Positions 4,693-5,443 of a DNA stretch of 5,443 nt are shown piece by piece. The stretch is from Deltaproteobacteria bacterium (GTDB lineage: Bacteria; Desulfobacterota_B; Binatia; UBA9968): assembly GCA_016193385.1 (NCBI GenBank), contig JACPSF010000131.1, positions 1 to 5,443 on the forward strand. The letters are read 5' to 3'. The stretch's first letter is position 1; every line of letters starts with the position of its first letter. Below the pieces are notes generated by a model, which was not told where the DNA came from, ran no database searches, and saw only the letters and a program-made list of their open reading frames with translations. A program made the position numbers and the translations under genes.

Positions 4693-5443
4693 TTAGGAGA
4701 TGTTCGTCCGCGCGACGCCGCGCGCGGCGTCAAACGCCTGGCGGATATGCGTCGGCTCGGTAAGGGGAACCCGGATGATTTCCCGGCCGCTATCGTCGTA
4801 ACCCATCACCTGCTCCCCAACCCGGCTCCATTTTGAGACAATCTGCTCCGTCGAGCCGAAGAGCGTCAGCAGGCCGGAAAGATCTTTGTCCCGGGGCGCG
4901 TTTCGGTAGGTTTCTAGCGCCGCATCTATATTCGGCCCGAACATTTGCAGGAGAAAGTCCCGTGGCACGTTGACGGGAGGGATGTAATAGACGTTGGGCT
5001 CGAGTCCGAACTGTGGAAAGAGCGGAAGCGCGACCTTCTTCACGTGCACTAAGAAATCGATCGGATTGTCCCTTTTCGCGTTCTCCGGCTTGGAAATCCA
5101 TCCAGCAAAGCGAATCTTTCCAATGCAGTTTACGAAACATTGAGGCTGCATTCCCATTTCAATCTTGGGAAAACATGCGATGCATTTCTCGGATGTCCCT
5201 GTCATCGCGTTGTAAAAGGTCTTCTTGTAAGGACACGCCTTGATACATTCCTGATATCCCCTGCAACGCCCCTGATCGATCAGAACAATGCCGTCCTCCG
5301 GCCTTTTGTAAATGGCGCCGCGCGGGCAGGAAGCAAGACAGGCCGGATAAGTGCAATGGTTACAGATGCGAGCGAGGTAAAAAAACCAGGAGTCGTGCAC
5401 GCCGCTGAAGTGGGCCCCCTTTTCGACACCGCCCGCGCAGTCA
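4693..5443 (-). CDS. Class II DMSO-reductase-family beta (iron-sulfur) subunit, NarH/EbdB/NxrB-like, 5' end outside window
   Basis: The visible 249 residues are the C-terminal part of the ferredoxin-like electron-transfer subunit that relays electrons between the molybdenum alpha subunit and the gamma haem. Counting from the window edge, the cysteine ligands are C27-C30-C35-C39, C60-C66-C70 and C87-C90-C102-C106. From memory these spacings equal those of E. coli NarH. Tyr63 sits where NarH has Trp220 in place of a fourth cysteine, so this site should carry a [3Fe-4S] cluster. Conserved blocks are '[20 protein letters not shown]' (26-45), 'ACPYKK', '[20 protein letters not shown]' (137-156) and 'FLLQMFGP' (163-170). 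The frame continues past the GTG at 5400 to the edge ('[14 protein letters not shown]'), so that GTG is an internal valine, and the first Fe-S motif lies outside. The nearest named relative (EbdB, SerB, ClrB, DdhB, PcrB or NxrB) cannot be resolved from this fragment. Confidence 0.9.
   Translation of the reverse strand, partial: DCAGGVEKGAHFSGVHDSWFFYLARICNHCTYPACLASCPRGAIYKRPEDGIVLIDQGRCRGYQECIKACPYKKTFYNAMTGTSEKCIACFPKIEMGMQPQCFVNCIGKIRFAGWISKPENAKRDNPIDFLVHVKKVALPLFPQFGLEPNVYYIPPVNVPRDFLLQMFGPNIDAALETYRNAPRDKDLSGLLTLFGSTEQIVSKWSRVGEQVMGYDDSGREIIRVPLTEPTHIRQAFDAARGVARTNIS

Noticed and set aside
5398..5400. GTG as start of the beta subunit
   Set aside because: The same frame continues upstream to the window edge with plausible protein sequence, and the NarH-like family needs a longer N-terminal part with another Fe-S motif.
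1..5443. CRISPR array, tRNA, rRNA or complete insertion sequence
   Set aside because: No regularly spaced repeats, cloverleaf-like segment, rRNA-like sequence or transposase-like protein was found on either strand.

Overview
The window looks like bacterial, moderately GC-rich DNA. No rRNA or other taxonomic marker is present, so the species cannot be named. A NarH-like iron-sulfur subunit, a lipoprotein-type haem subunit and a TorD-type chaperone point to a Gram-negative-like organism with a periplasmic molybdenum respiratory enzyme. A class I (oxygen-labile, [4Fe-4S]) fumarase fits an anaerobic or microaerophilic lifestyle.

Layout: (1) Bases 1-690, minus strand: N-terminal 230 residues of a class I fumarate hydratase, cut by the left edge, with its own likely promoter at 713-741. 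(2) Bases 691-1380: non-coding, remnant-rich DNA. It holds a truncated Phd/YefM-type antitoxin (918-1001) that keeps a near-consensus promoter and palindromic operator (1018-1061), several hairpins, and one of two copies of a degenerate repeat (844-873). (3) Bases 1380-2093, plus strand: a complete HigBA-type toxin-antitoxin pair with a palindrome over its -35 region. (4) Bases 2094-2359: a start-less open frame, possibly a gene fragment, containing the second repeat copy. (5) Bases 2360-3044, minus strand: hicB, hicA and a ribbon-helix-helix (VapB-like) antitoxin with no partner. (6) Bases 3045-3263: intergenic. (7) Bases 3264-5443, minus strand: the 3' part of an operon for a class II DMSO-reductase-family enzyme. 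In transcription order it encodes a NarH/EbdB/NxrB-like beta subunit (5' end outside the window), an EbdC-like gamma haem subunit with a lipobox, and a TorD/NarJ-like chaperone. Spacings are 11 bases and then a 4-base ATGA overlap.

The window is therefore two ordinary energy-metabolism loci separated by about 2.1 kb of accessory DNA, in which toxin-antitoxin parts of four types are packed with repeats and gene debris. The catalytic alpha subunit lies outside the window, so the substrate of the molybdoenzyme (nitrite/nitrate, (per)chlorate, selenate, dimethyl sulfide, hydrocarbons) cannot be decided here. I see no clearly new system. The most unusual points are the lipid-anchored gamma subunit, the orphan antitoxin promoter upstream of fumarase, and the partner-less antitoxin appended to hicBA.
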